From Candidatus Thermochlorobacter aerophilus (GTDB lineage: Bacteria > Bacteroidota > Chlorobiia > Chlorobiales > Thermochlorobacteraceae), in NCBI GenBank assembly GCA_002794105.1, contig PHFL01000007.1, forward strand, positions 131,728-195,727: a stretch of DNA of 64,000 nt, written 5' to 3'. The notes under the pieces were generated by a model. That model ran no database searches. It worked only from the letters and a program-made list of their open reading frames with translations, and was not told the origin of the DNA. Below, piece by piece: positions 18,850 to 27,637 of the stretch. A program made the translations under genes and the position numbers. Numbering within the stretch: position 1 is the first letter of the stretch; the number at the start of each line of letters is the position of its first letter.

Positions 18850-18883
18850 TGAATAAAGCACATAACAAAAATCCCTACCAGTC

Positions 18884-19597
18884 ATGGCAGCACTAAAATA
18901 CAAACGAATCCTACTGAAGCTAAGCGGAGAATCACTAATGGGCGATAAAGGCTACGGCATTGATGGAGAGGTCTTGGATAGATTCGCTTCAGAGATTGTA
19001 CAAGCTCATGAGTTAGGTGCAGAAGTGGCAGTGGTTATCGGTGGTGGTAATATCTTTCGTGGGCTATCTAAAGCGGCTGAGCGTATGGATAGAGTACAAG
19101 CTGACCACATGGGAATGTTGGCAACAGTCATCAATGCCTTAGCACTGCAAGATGCACTGGAGCGCAAAGGTGTCTATACGCGATTGCAAACCGCTATCAA
19201 GATGGAACAAATTGCTGAACCCTTTATTCGACGCCGTGCAATACGACACTTGGAAAAACGTCGTGTCGTAATTTTTGGTGCAGGCACAGGTAATCCATAC
19301 TTTACAACCGATACAGCCGCTGCGCTTCGCGCTATTGAAATTGAAGCAGACGTCATCATCAAAGGCACACGCGTCAATGGCATCTACGCTGAGGACCCCG
19401 AAAAGAATCCATCCGCACAGTTTTTCCAAAAAATTACTTACCTTGATGTATTAAAGAGAAACTTACGCGTCATGGACTTAACTGCTATCACACTCTGCCA
19501 AGAAAACATGTTACCTATAGTGGTCATGAACATGAACGTAGAAGGAAACCTAAGGCGTCTACTTACTGGAGAAGAGGTAGGTAGCTTGGTCAACTAA
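18884..19597 (+). CDS. pyrH: Uridylate kinase
   Basis: Phosphorylates UMP to UDP with ATP. Amino-acid-kinase fold of 237 residues, the usual PyrH length. [15 protein letters not shown] and [11 protein letters not shown] give the phosphate-binding loops. [41 protein letters not shown] and [13 protein letters not shown] are PyrH signatures. The gene keeps the common bacterial order rpsB-tsf-pyrH but frr is missing behind it. Confidence 0.97.
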   Translation: MAALKYKRILLKLSGESLMGDKGYGIDGEVLDRFASEIVQAHELGAEVAVVIGGGNIFRGLSKAAERMDRVQADHMGMLATVINALALQDALERKGVYTRLQTAIKMEQIAEPFIRRRAIRHLEKRRVVIFGAGTGNPYFTTDTAAALRAIEIEADVIIKGTRVNGIYAEDPEKNPSAQFFQKITYLDVLKRNLRVMDLTAITLCQENMLPIVVMNMNVEGNLRRLLTGEEVGSLVN

Positions 19598-19602
19598 CCA
19601 AA

Positions 19603-19782
19603 TCAACTTGCAAGAAATATCACAACGCCAATGCCAGTTACAAAAATACTGCTGCCCAAGACGCTAAGCCAGACCAACTTTGGTGCCCAATGTTCCCACT
19701 CGGTTTGCTGAGAGTATCGGATGCTACCAACAACGATACCAACTAAACCAATAAGGAGAAGCACATACGAAAGGATTTTCAT
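19603..19782 (-). CDS. Small two-helix membrane protein of unknown function
   Basis: A 59-residue frame from ATG 19782 to TGA 19605. Two hydrophobic helices (about residues 3-19 and 37-57) flank a polar hinge RYSQQTEWEHWAPK. It lies tail-to-tail with pyrH, 5 bases from its stop, and an AAGGAGAAGC-like tract is on the wrong strand, so no strong ribosome-binding site is seen. The clean hydrophobic-hinge-hydrophobic pattern, ending exactly before pyrH, argues that it is real. No family is recognised. Confidence 0.6.
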   Translation of the reverse strand: MKILSYVLLLIGLVGIVVGSIRYSQQTEWEHWAPKLVWLSVLGSSIFVTGIGVVIFLAS

Positions 19783-20095
19783 TTTAAGTAGAGTAGATTA
19801 AAGGGTTTGCATGCCAAATACAATATAGCAAAAAACCTCAGCAGAAAGCACAGATGCTTATCTTTTTTTGTAAAAGAATCGCACCGGGGCGCCAAGAGTG
19901 TTCATGCGAAACTTTCTGCAGACACATCTGAAAAAGAGAGCGCTGGAGAGAGAAAAGCAGAACCCGATAAGCCCGCAGCAAAGAGAACGAAGTAAGCCAA
20001 AAGGGGTTTATTGACGAGGATACTCGGTATAAGCTAAGACAAAGACACAAATATCAGGAACTAATGCTCGAACCAACTAAAACTTTGTGATAGCC
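19783..20095. other. Intergenic stretch with no supported gene
   Basis: About 310 bases between the small membrane protein and the DUF1232 gene. A 62-codon plus-strand frame at 19807-19995 is Lys/Glu/Ala-rich and is not supported by a ribosome-binding site or a family match. I see no hairpin-T-run terminator or tRNA here. The divergent promoters presumably lie in this stretch. Confidence 0.4.
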
Positions 20096-20329
20096 ATGAA
20101 TTTCATTCGTAGCACTTGGCAAGAAGCTTCGTTTATGGAAAAATTGGCATTAGTCGGCTCGCTCGCCTACTTCATTCTTCCAATTGATTTGATTCCTGAA
20201 CTCATGTTTGGGGTCTTTGGCATTGCTGACGATATAGCTGCCTTAGCACTGCTATTCAGCACGGTACTTCGCGTGCGCAATCGCATAAATGAAAAGGAAC
20301 GCCAAAAATCTTTGCCGACCACCCGCTAA
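20096..20329 (+). CDS. DUF1232 (YkvA-like) small membrane protein
   Basis: A 77-residue protein carrying the DUF1232 core: the hydrophobic AYFILPIDLIPELMFGVFGIADDIAALALL segment, with the signature PIDLIPE followed by DD. The first ATG at 20096 is preferred to a GTG at 20087. The function of the family is unknown; members are small inner-membrane-associated proteins. It precedes the broken hydrolase gene by 48 bases. Confidence 0.85.
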   Translation: MNFIRSTWQEASFMEKLALVGSLAYFILPIDLIPELMFGVFGIADDIAALALLFSTVLRVRNRINEKERQKSLPTTR

Positions 20330-20377
20330 ATCACAAGTTATGTGCAGGGTAAACCCAGCGCCCTTGCCTGATTTGAA

Positions 20378-21273
20378 ATGCCCAAAGCAATGAACACTTT
20401 GCAAGGAAAAACTATGCAAGGAAATTTTTTAGACTGGACATACGCTGAAAACGCACATGCTCACTTCCGCTACGTGGCTTTGGGCAAACCCTCTCCGCAA
20501 CCGCCCTTGCTCTTTATTCATGGCTACGGTGCCATGATTGAGCACTGGAGACATAACCTACACATTTTCGCAAAGCAGCGTCAGGTGTTTGCTCTTGACC
20601 TCTTAGGGTTCGGTGAATCTGAAAAACCAAATGCCTTATATGGCTTGCCACTCTGGGCAGAACAAATCCGATTTTTTCTGCAGGTGCAGCAACTCGAGAG
20701 GGTCGTGTTGGTCGGGCACTCTATGGGCGGTGCAACAAGCGTATGGTTTGCGCATCACTATCCCGAGCGCCTTGAATCATTGGTGCTGGTAGATGCTTCA
20801 GGCATTTTCCCTGATGAAATCAACCCTCTTGAGAAACTGCTCTATCGTGCAGTCGGCAGCCCAATAATCGGTGAAGCCATGTTTGGCTTATTTGCTAATG
20901 CTTTCGGCGCGCGCCAAAGCTTAGTGCCAACTACTACGATGTGTCAAAAGTAACGGATGAATTGGTCGAGCAGTTTGCAAAGCCCCTTCGCTCATCGGGG
21001 GCAATGTATGCTTACTTGGCACCATCGCGCTACCCAGAACGATTCATGCTCAACACATTGCCACGACCTTGCCATTTCAAAGGGCGAACTTTAATCATCT
21101 GGGGCAGGCACGACATGGCTTTTCCACCCGAAAAAATTTTGCCAAAATTCAAAGAACTTTTACCGCAAGCTCAAGAAGTGATTATTGAAAAGACACGCCA
21201 CTGCCCGCATGATGAAGACCCCCATACCTTCAATGCCGTGCTATCCGACTTTCTGGCAACAGCAGGCGACTAA
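20378..21273 (+). pseudogene. Alpha/beta hydrolase split by a one-base frameshift
   Basis: Two overlapping frames together make one hydrolase of about 298 residues. The first (20378-20953) holds the oxyanion segment FIHGYGA, DLLGFGESEKP, and the nucleophile elbow GHSMGG. It then runs into an out-of-frame tail. The second frame, read from about 20917, continues as NYYDVSKVTDELVEQF. It supplies the catalytic Asp in WGRHDMAF and the His in KTRHCPHDEDP. The shift matches loss of one base around 20915-20930. No other damage is visible, so it is either a recent mutation or an assembly error. The family resembles small ester or C-C hydrolases. It lies 74 bases before the carotene desaturase, but a role in pigment metabolism is only a guess. 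Confidence 0.8.
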
Positions 21274-21347
21274 AATCAGCGGAAACCAAAAGGTGCGAAA
21301 ATACCTTTTACAAGGCAGAGAAACCAAACTCATCATTCAACTTAGGT

Positions 21348-22742
21348 ATGAAAATTGCAATTTTTGGCGGCGGCATTGCAGGCTTGAGCGCAGCAATCCA
21401 TTTGCTCGATAAAGGCTACGAAGTCTCACTCTACGAAAAGCGTTCCGTCTTGGGCGGTAAAGTCTCCGTCTGGAAAGACCATGATGGCGATTCAATTGAA
21501 TCGGGACTGCATGTCATTTTCGGTGGCTACAAAGAACTGCAAGCCTTGCTCAAAAAAATTGGCGCAGAAAACAACTTTGAGTGGAAAGATTTGGCGCTGA
21601 TTTATGCAGAGAAAAACGGCGCACAAACACGCTTCGAGAAAGCAAAAGGGCTACCCAGTCCGCTGGCGGAACTCATCGGCGGTTTGAAAACCAACATCAT
21701 CACTTGGCGCGACAAACTCTCCCTTGTGCGCGGATTGCTACCGCTCCTACTCTTTGGAAATGAAGAGTATTTCCGCTCACAAGACCACATCACCTACTCC
21801 GAATGGCATGCACGTCATCACTGCACGGAACATTCACTGCATCGCCTCTGGCGACCAATTTCGCTGGCACTCAATTTCATTGAGCCGAATGTGATTTCGG
21901 CGCGACCCATGATTACGATTTTCAACTACTTCGGTCGCAATTACGAAGATGCGCGCTTTGGCTTTTTCAAGGCAAACCCGGGCGAAAGCATGATTACGCC
22001 CATGAGAGAGTATATCGAAGCCAAGGGCGGAAAAATTTTTCTTAACGCGCGCCTAAAAGAATTCAAGCTCAATGAAGACGACACAATTTGCAGTGTGGCG
22101 CTAAGTGATGGACGGTGGGTTGAAGCCGATGCTTACATTTCGGCATTGCCAGTGCATAGCCTGAAAAAGCTCCTTCCAAAAGCATGGCTCAAGCATGACT
22201 ATTTCTACAATCTGTTTCACTTTGTGGGAAGTCCAGTAGCAAATTGTCAGTTGTGGTTCGACAAAAAAATCACCGACACAAACAATTTAATGTTTGCGCA
22301 TGGCACCACTTTTGCCACATTTGCTGATGTCTCTATCACTTGCCCAGAAGACTATCAGGCAGGGCAAGGCACGGCTACAGGCGGCAGCGTGTTGAGTTTG
22401 GTGTTGGCGCCAGCACATCACTTGATGGAGTTGCCAAACGATATCATTGTCAAGCGAGTGTTAGAAGAACTGCGCATGCTTTTCCCTGAGGCGCGTGAGG
22501 CAAACTTGCTGAAAGCAACTGTTGTGAAAATTCCTGAATCGGTCTACAAAGCCGTGCCGGGGGTTGATAAATACCGTCCTGACCAAGTCTCACCAATTGA
22601 GAATTTTTTCCTCTGCGGCGACTACACCTACCAAGATTATCTGGCTTCAATGGAGGGGGCGGCTCGCTCTGGCAAAAGTGTGGCAGAAAAACTCGATGCC
22701 AAGATGAAGCAGAAAGTGCGCATTGAGCATCAGCCAGCATGA
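21348..22742 (+). CDS. crtQ: Plant/cyanobacterial-type carotene desaturase, CrtQ (zeta-carotene desaturase) like
   Basis: FAD-dependent desaturase of 464 residues acting on C40 carotenes at the membrane. The dinucleotide-binding motif GGGIAGLSAAIHLLDKGYEV opens the protein, followed by GLHVIFGGY. The mid-protein NVISARPMITIF, then FADVSITCPEDYQ, VVKIPESVY, YRPDQVSPIENFFLCGDYT and YLASMEGAARSGK follow. The RPDQ and CPEDY segments fit zeta-carotene desaturases better than phytoene desaturases (CrtP), though both belong to one family. This pathway is that of green sulfur bacteria and oxygenic phototrophs, as distinct from CrtI. The final step assignment is by recollection of motifs. Confidence 0.8.
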   Translation: MKIAIFGGGIAGLSAAIHLLDKGYEVSLYEKRSVLGGKVSVWKDHDGDSIESGLHVIFGGYKELQALLKKIGAENNFEWKDLALIYAEKNGAQTRFEKAKGLPSPLAELIGGLKTNIITWRDKLSLVRGLLPLLLFGNEEYFRSQDHITYSEWHARHHCTEHSLHRLWRPISLALNFIEPNVISARPMITIFNYFGRNYEDARFGFFKANPGESMITPMREYIEAKGGKIFLNARLKEFKLNEDDTICSVALSDGRWVEADAYISALPVHSLKKLLPKAWLKHDYFYNLFHFVGSPVANCQLWFDKKITDTNNLMFAHGTTFATFADVSITCPEDYQAGQGTATGGSVLSLVLAPAHHLMELPNDIIVKRVLEELRMLFPEAREANLLKATVVKIPESVYKAVPGVDKYRPDQVSPIENFFLCGDYTYQDYLASMEGAARSGKSVAEKLDAKMKQKVRIEHQPA

Positions 22743-22744
22743 AC

Positions 22745-22776
22745 AAAAAAAGGCGCTAGCTGAACTGCAGCGCGCC
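22745..22776 (-). terminator. Intrinsic terminator of the tRNA-Met transcript
   Basis: On the minus strand GGCGC pairs with GCGCC and the inner GCTG with CAGC (TA bulge), around a CAGTT loop, followed by seven T. It ends 2 bases after the crtQ-like stop on the other strand and may also slow readthrough from that side. Confidence 0.75.
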
Positions 22777-22848
22777 GCAAAGAAAAGGTTACCGAGCTGA
22801 ACCGTGAAAAAATAAGATGATAGAGAAAGTAGAAAGTGCATAGCACTG

Positions 22849-22921
22849 TGGTGAGAGAGGGATTTGAACCCTCGACCGCAGGGTTATGAATCCTGTGCTC
22901 TAACCACTGAGCTATCTCACC
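22849..22921 (-). tRNA. tRNA-Met (CAT anticodon)
   Basis: A full cloverleaf on the minus strand. The acceptor stem is GGTGAGA/TCTCACC, the D arm GCTC...GAGC, the anticodon loop TTCATAA, and the T arm GAGGG-TTCAAAT-CCCTC, with discriminator A. The 3' CCA is not encoded. The first acceptor pair is a normal G-C, so this is an elongator-type tRNA rather than the initiator. A CAT-decoding Ile tRNA modified by TilS cannot be fully excluded. The anticodon stem has one A-C mismatch next to the loop. Confidence 0.95.
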
Positions 22922-22934
22922 ACTTGAACTTCGA

Positions 22935-22942
22935 CAAATATA
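22935..22942 (-). promoter_or_regulatory. Candidate -7 element of the tRNA-Met gene
   Basis: The minus strand reads TATATTTG, an exact TAnnTTTG match, 14 bases before the tRNA 5' end. The -33 box is weak. Confidence 0.45.
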
Positions 22943-22980
22943 CGTTTTTTCTAAAAAACTTGAACGCAGCATGCGGGAAA

Positions 22981-23012
22981 TTTGCTCACACTTTGTTTTT
23001 GGATTAAATTTG
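22981..23012 (+). promoter_or_regulatory. Candidate promoter of mreB
   Basis: TTTG at 22981-22984 and TAAATTTG at 23005-23012 with a 20-base spacer give a complete Bacteroidota-type promoter, 51 bases before the GTG start of mreB. It diverges from the tRNA-Met promoter. Confidence 0.55.
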
Positions 23013-23063
23013 CGACGCAAAAAGCATAACTCAGCGCAAGCGCATATCCTTTGAGTTAAAGCC

Positions 23064-24089
23064 GTGGGCATCTTCGACTTTTGGTCAAAAGACGTTGCAA
23101 TTGACCTAGGCACAGCGAACACGCTGGTGTATGTTCGCGGCAAAGGAATCGTCTTAAATGAACCGTCAATTGTTGCATTTGACAGGGTCACCCGTCGTGT
23201 AGTGGCTATTGGGCACGAAGCTAAACAGATGCACGAGAAAACCCACCGCGATATTATTACGGTCAAACCACTAGGCGACGGCGTGATTGCAGACTACGAG
23301 GCGGCAGAAGAATTGATTCGGGGACTGATAAAGAAAGTTCTAAAGGACTTTTCTGGCTCATTGCGCCGCATGGTTATTGGAATTCCCTCTGGCATTACGG
23401 AAGTAGAAAAACGTGCGGTTCGTGATTCGGCGGAACATGCGGGCGCAAAGGAAGTCTACTTGGTGGCTGAGCCGATGGCAGCTGCTATTGGACACGGATT
23501 GGATATTGAAGAGCCATATGGCAACATGATTGTCGACATCGGCGGTGGAACATCAGACATTGCGGTGATTTCTCTTTCGGGCATTGCCGCCGGTGAATCT
23601 ATCCGCATAGCAGGCAATGAGATTACAAATGCCATTCTACAGCACTTCCGCAAAACCTACAACCTTGCTATTGGTGAGCGTACGGCTGAAGAGATTAAAA
23701 TCAAAATCGGTTCAGCCTTTGAACTCGAAGAAGAACTTATCGCTACTGTCAAGGGCAGAAACTTGGTGACCAGCCTGCCTGAGCAGCGCGATGTCAGTTC
23801 GCCTGAAATTCGTGAAGCTATTGCTGAGCCTATTTCGCAAATTGTCAATGCAGTGCGCCGTTGCTTAGAGGCAACTCCCCCAGAACTTTCAGCAGACATC
23901 CTCGATAGGGGCATCATCCTGACAGGCGGTGGTGCACTAATTAAGGGATTAGATAAACGCATCAGTTATGAAACAAAGCTCCCAGTCTACATCGGTGATG
24001 ACCCCTTAACGGCTGTAGCGCGTGGGACAGGTAAAATTTTAGAAAACTTAGAAAAATTTCAGAACATTTTGGTGAAAACAAAGCGCTAA
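23064..24089 (+). CDS. mreB: Rod shape-determining actin homologue MreB
   Basis: Bacterial actin that guides cell-wall elongation along the inner membrane. Its 341 residues contain the actin ATPase motifs: phosphate 1 (VAIDLGTANT, near 11), phosphate 2 (IVDIGGGTSDIAV, near 158) and the adenosine loop (ILTGGGALIKGLD, near 290). The N-terminal GIFDFWS segment is a likely amphipathic membrane anchor. It starts with GTG. The usual partners mreC and mreD are not adjacent; the next gene, 10 bases on, is a carotenoid enzyme. Confidence 0.97.
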   Translation: MGIFDFWSKDVAIDLGTANTLVYVRGKGIVLNEPSIVAFDRVTRRVVAIGHEAKQMHEKTHRDIITVKPLGDGVIADYEAAEELIRGLIKKVLKDFSGSLRRMVIGIPSGITEVEKRAVRDSAEHAGAKEVYLVAEPMAAAIGHGLDIEEPYGNMIVDIGGGTSDIAVISLSGIAAGESIRIAGNEITNAILQHFRKTYNLAIGERTAEEIKIKIGSAFELEEELIATVKGRNLVTSLPEQRDVSSPEIREAIAEPISQIVNAVRRCLEATPPELSADILDRGIILTGGGALIKGLDKRISYETKLPVYIGDDPLTAVARGTGKILENLEKFQNILVKTKR

Positions 24090-24099
24090 GGCAAAAGTT

Positions 24100-25575
24100 G
24101 TGCGAAAAAAAGTCATCGTCATCGGCGCAGGACTGGGCGGACTGGCTGCGGCAATGCGTCTTGCTTACTGCGGTTACGAGGTTCATATCTTTGAGCGCAA
24201 CGCCACAGTAGGCGGTAAAATGCAAGAGCTCTCTTCCCCCGACGGCGTCTATCGCTTTGATACAGGTCCAACACTTATCACTATGCCATTTGTCTTTGAA
24301 AACCTCTTCAAAGATGTAGGCAGGCAACTTTCTGACTATCTGACACTTGTGCCGTTAGAAGCATCATGCAAATACTTCTTTGCAGACGGTTCTGAATTTA
24401 CCGCATACTGCGACCTCAATCGCCTGCGTGAAGAAGTAGCACGCGTGTTCCCTACTCAGGTAAGAAACTTCGAACGTTACTTTGCTTACATCAAGAAAAT
24501 CTATGAGGCAACAGCGGAAAACTTTATCTACAACCCGCTCACATTCTCAAGGCTCTTCAAAACTAACCCTCTCCAGTTTTTCCAAATCGATGCGTTTTCC
24601 ACTGTACATCGAAGCAACGCAAAATTTTTTAGCGATAAGCGTTTGGTGCAGTTTCTCGATCGATTCCCGACCTATGTTGGAGCCTCGCCTTACTTAGCTC
24701 CAGCAACGCTTAATGTCATTCCCTTCGTGGAACTGGCTTTTGGAGGATTTTATATTCGCGGTGGCATTTATCGCTTAGCAGAAGCTTACCGCCGTGTGGC
24801 TGAAGAATTAGGTGCAACCTTGCATCTTAATCAAGATGTAAAGCAAATTTTGCTCAAAGAAAAAACTGCTATTGGTATTGAGCTCGCAAATGGAGAAACT
24901 GTCTATGCAGATGCCATCGTCTCGAATGATGATGCCATGCACCTCTATCAGACACTTTTGCCAAATGGAAAAGTGCCATCATGGCGACTTAGAAGATTAG
25001 AGGCTTCGTGCTCTGGATTTGTGTTGTGCTTAGGTCTTGCAAAAGCGCATCCGCACCTTTGGCACCATAACATCTTCTTCAGCCACGACTATGAAAAAGA
25101 ATTTGCAGACATTTTCATGCATAAAATTCCGCCACGTGAACCCACCATCTACATTTCTATTTCCTGCAAAAGCGACGAAGGACATGCGCCAAGGGGCAAG
25201 GAAAACTGGTTCGTACTGGTCAATGCCCCATATCTTTCCGATAAGTTCGACTGGTCGCGCCAAAAAGACGCATACCGCAATGTGGTAATTGAGCGGCTAA
25301 AAGCGTTAGGATTCAGCGATATTGAATCCCGCATTGAATTTGAGGCGATGATAACACCGCAGGATTTACAAATCAAATACAATGCGTATCGTGGGTCGAT
25401 CTACGGCATCTCGTCCAACTCACGCAGTGCGGCATTTTTGCGTCCGCAAAATCGCTCTCCATTTGTAAAACGGCTATATCTGGCAACTGGTAGTGCGCAT
25501 CCAGGCGGTGGCACGCCTATGGTCACCTTATCGGGCAAGTTTGCCGCAGAACTGCTTATGCAAGACCTCCAATGA
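24100..25575 (+). CDS. CrtI-family FAD-dependent carotenoid desaturase/oxidase
   Basis: A 491-residue flavoprotein of the bacterial CrtI superfamily, distinct from the plant-type desaturase at 21348. FAD-binding GAGLGGLAAAMRLAYCGYEV is followed by a GG K motif (VGGKMQEL), DTGPTLITMP, and the C-terminal ATGSAHPGGGTPMVTLSG typical of CrtI, CrtD and CrtN-like enzymes. The exact reaction (phytoene desaturation, 3,4-desaturation of 1-hydroxycarotenoids, or terminal oxidation) cannot be read from motifs. Since the lineage uses CrtP/CrtQ for lycopene, a late tailoring role such as CrtD is plausible. It starts with GTG 10 bases after mreB, so the two may share a transcript. Confidence 0.85.
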   Translation: MRKKVIVIGAGLGGLAAAMRLAYCGYEVHIFERNATVGGKMQELSSPDGVYRFDTGPTLITMPFVFENLFKDVGRQLSDYLTLVPLEASCKYFFADGSEFTAYCDLNRLREEVARVFPTQVRNFERYFAYIKKIYEATAENFIYNPLTFSRLFKTNPLQFFQIDAFSTVHRSNAKFFSDKRLVQFLDRFPTYVGASPYLAPATLNVIPFVELAFGGFYIRGGIYRLAEAYRRVAEELGATLHLNQDVKQILLKEKTAIGIELANGETVYADAIVSNDDAMHLYQTLLPNGKVPSWRLRRLEASCSGFVLCLGLAKAHPHLWHHNIFFSHDYEKEFADIFMHKIPPREPTIYISISCKSDEGHAPRGKENWFVLVNAPYLSDKFDWSRQKDAYRNVVIERLKALGFSDIESRIEFEAMITPQDLQIKYNAYRGSIYGISSNSRSAAFLRPQNRSPFVKRLYLATGSAHPGGGTPMVTLSGKFAAELLMQDLQ

Positions 25576-25703
25576 GCCAGCTTGACTGAACAGGGTTACA
25601 TGCGCACCGTTTAAGTGCATGCAAAAAGCCAATTTGGAAGCGGGAAGGAAACGACTCAGCGGAAAAAAGCATTCTGGCAAGGGAAATCAAGGTTGAAAAA
25701 CGA

Positions 25704-26072
25704 ATGCATGAAGAGCCGATTAAATCGCTGCTATGGCGTGAGTTAGGAACGCTAAATTATCGAGAGCGAATTTACCTAAAAGAGAGCTTGGACATGGGGT
25801 TTGTCCGAGAGGAACTTCAGCGATTAAATCGGCGTATTCGGCGCATGCGGTGGATGATGACGGCAGTGTGGTTACTTTTTGTGGCTGTGATGTTCATGTG
25901 GGTGAAATTAGGGGTGCCGCAAACGCCGGCTCTATTAGCTTCTGTGCTGTTTATCATTTTTGTCAGTGCGATGATGCTAAACACGCATGTTGAGAAGTTG
26001 CGCCGACGAGAGCTTATCTTCCGAGTGTTTCGGCGTCTGGGGTGCAGTGAGCCATCTGAGACTGAGCTGTAA
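25704..26072 (+). CDS. Hypothetical membrane protein with two helices
   Basis: A 122-residue protein of unknown function. A polar, Arg/Glu-rich N-terminus (about 1-48, with the basic RRIRRMRW patch) precedes two hydrophobic helices at about 50-68 and 75-93, and a charged tail. The basic patch before helix 1 predicts both ends in the cytoplasm. It stands alone between the CrtI-like gene and mrp, with about 70-130 bases on either side. Confidence 0.65.
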   Translation: MHEEPIKSLLWRELGTLNYRERIYLKESLDMGFVREELQRLNRRIRRMRWMMTAVWLLFVAVMFMWVKLGVPQTPALLASVLFIIFVSAMMLNTHVEKLRRRELIFRVFRRLGCSEPSETEL

Positions 26073-26140
26073 GAATTGTGAATTGAAAGACGATAGAGTA
26101 GCAACAAAGAGTTTTTACTAACACTTAACCTAAACAAACT

Positions 26141-27241
26141 ATGGCAACCATCACAGAAAGGCAAATCGTCGATGCGCTTCGAAATGTGATTGAGCCAGAT
26201 TTGGGCAAAGACCTCATTTCGCTCAATATGGTCAAGAACATTAGAATTGACGACCAAAATAATGTCTCGTTCACGGTTGTGCTAACTACGCCAGCCTGTC
26301 CGCTGAAGGACCTTATCAAGAATGCCTGCACCAATGCGATTCGGCATTTTGTCAAAGATGCGCAGAAGGTCGAGATTGAAATGACGGCAAATGTCACAAG
26401 TGCCAATCCTATGGCAAGTCAAGCGGCAAATCCCAATAATCCGCTAAGTCGCGTCAAGAATTTGATTGCGGTCGGTTCAGGCAAAGGTGGTGTTGGTAAG
26501 TCAACGGTGGCGACCAATCTGGCGGTGGCGCTGGCGCAGAGCGGTGCAAAAGTTGGCTTGATTGACGCAGACATCTACGGACCATCTATCCCAACCATGT
26601 TTGGCTTGAAAAATGAAAAGCCTGCTATTTTAGGCAAGACCATTGTGCCAATTGAAAAGTATGGGGTGCGCATGATGTCAATTGGATTTTTAGTTGACCA
26701 AAAGACTGCAGTGGTCTGGCGTGGTCCGATGGCGTCATCAGCAATACGCCAGTTTATGACCGATGTGCAGTGGAATGAGTTAGACTACCTGCTGTTTGAT
26801 TTGCCACCCGGCACAGGCGACATCCAGCTGACTTTGGTGCAAGCTGCCCCGCTGACCGGAGCCGTGGTCGTAACTACGCCGCAAGATGTGGCACTGGCTG
26901 ATGTGGTCAAAGCTATTGCTATGTTCGACCAGGTCAAAGTGCCGGTGCTGGGCGTACTGGAAAACATGAGTTACTATGTCTTGCCCGACGGAAGCAAAGA
27001 ATACATTTTCGGACAGGGCGGCGGCGCAAAGTTAGCCGCAGAATACCATCTACCCTTCTTGGGAGAAATTCCTATTGCTAAAGAGGTGCGCGAGGGTGGC
27101 GACGAAGGTGTGCCAGTCGTTATCCGCAACCCTGAATCGCTGCAAGCGAAACTCTTCAAAGAAGCGGCAGAAAAACTTGCACAGCAAATTGCTATTCGCA
27201 ATGCAGGTGTAGGGGCTGCAAAAGTGGAAATTGAAGTTTGA
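26141..27241 (+). CDS. Mrp/ApbC-type iron-sulfur carrier ATPase
   Basis: P-loop ATPase thought to carry Fe-S clusters to apoproteins. Residues 1-85 form a MIP18/DUF59 domain with PACPLKDLI. Residues 105-350 hold the Mrp ATPase with the deviant Walker A GSGKGGVGKST (112-122), DADIYGPSIP, and the DLPPGTGD Walker B-like motif. The segment after ENMSYY, which in Escherichia coli Mrp carries a Cys-x-x-Cys cluster ligand, here reads VLPDGSKEYIFGQGGG without cysteine. It is followed 74 bases later by an Nfu protein, which supports a shared role in Fe-S delivery, useful for photosynthetic reaction centres and ferredoxins. Confidence 0.92.
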   Translation: MATITERQIVDALRNVIEPDLGKDLISLNMVKNIRIDDQNNVSFTVVLTTPACPLKDLIKNACTNAIRHFVKDAQKVEIEMTANVTSANPMASQAANPNNPLSRVKNLIAVGSGKGGVGKSTVATNLAVALAQSGAKVGLIDADIYGPSIPTMFGLKNEKPAILGKTIVPIEKYGVRMMSIGFLVDQKTAVVWRGPMASSAIRQFMTDVQWNELDYLLFDLPPGTGDIQLTLVQAAPLTGAVVVTTPQDVALADVVKAIAMFDQVKVPVLGVLENMSYYVLPDGSKEYIFGQGGGAKLAAEYHLPFLGEIPIAKEVREGGDEGVPVVIRNPESLQAKLFKEAAEKLAQQIAIRNAGVGAAKVEIEV

Positions 27242-27315
27242 ATTTTGATTTTCAAATAAGCGTTTAATACCTTAGCAGTAAGTCTTTCAAGAATCAAACG
27301 AAAGGATATACGACA

Positions 27316-27612
27316 ATGCCGCAGCAACCTGAAGTTGAAGCGAAAACGGAAGCGACAGAAATAAACTATCTGCCTTCCGACCATCCAATCTATGCCAAAG
27401 TCCAAGAGGTGTTGGATAACATTCGTCCATACTTACAAGCCGATGGCGGCGATTGCCAGATGATTGGCATCCGCGAAGACATGACCGTAGATTTGCGCTT
27501 GGTAGGAGCTTGTGGCTCTTGCCCAATGTCGACCATGACACTGCGCGCAGGCGTTGAGCAAGCCATCAAACGCGCTGTGCCAGAAATTGTCCGTGTCGAA
27601 AGCTTAAGCTAA
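27316..27612 (+). CDS. NifU C-terminal-domain (Nfu) iron-sulfur scaffold/carrier
   Basis: A 98-residue protein made almost entirely of the NifU C-terminal domain. VLDNIRPYLQADGGDCQMIGI is followed by LVGACGSCPMSTMTLRAGVEQAI, with the CxxC pair that bridges a cluster between two monomers. The start ATG has an AAAGGA site 10 bases upstream. It pairs with mrp and is closed by a strong terminator. Confidence 0.93.
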   Translation: MPQQPEVEAKTEATEINYLPSDHPIYAKVQEVLDNIRPYLQADGGDCQMIGIREDMTVDLRLVGACGSCPMSTMTLRAGVEQAIKRAVPEIVRVESLS

Positions 27613-27637
27613 GCGCAAAGGCGAAAATCTGCCTACA

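Noticed and set aside
19807..19995. 62-codon plus-strand frame before the DUF1232 gene
   Set aside because: Charged low-complexity sequence, no ribosome-binding site, no family match.
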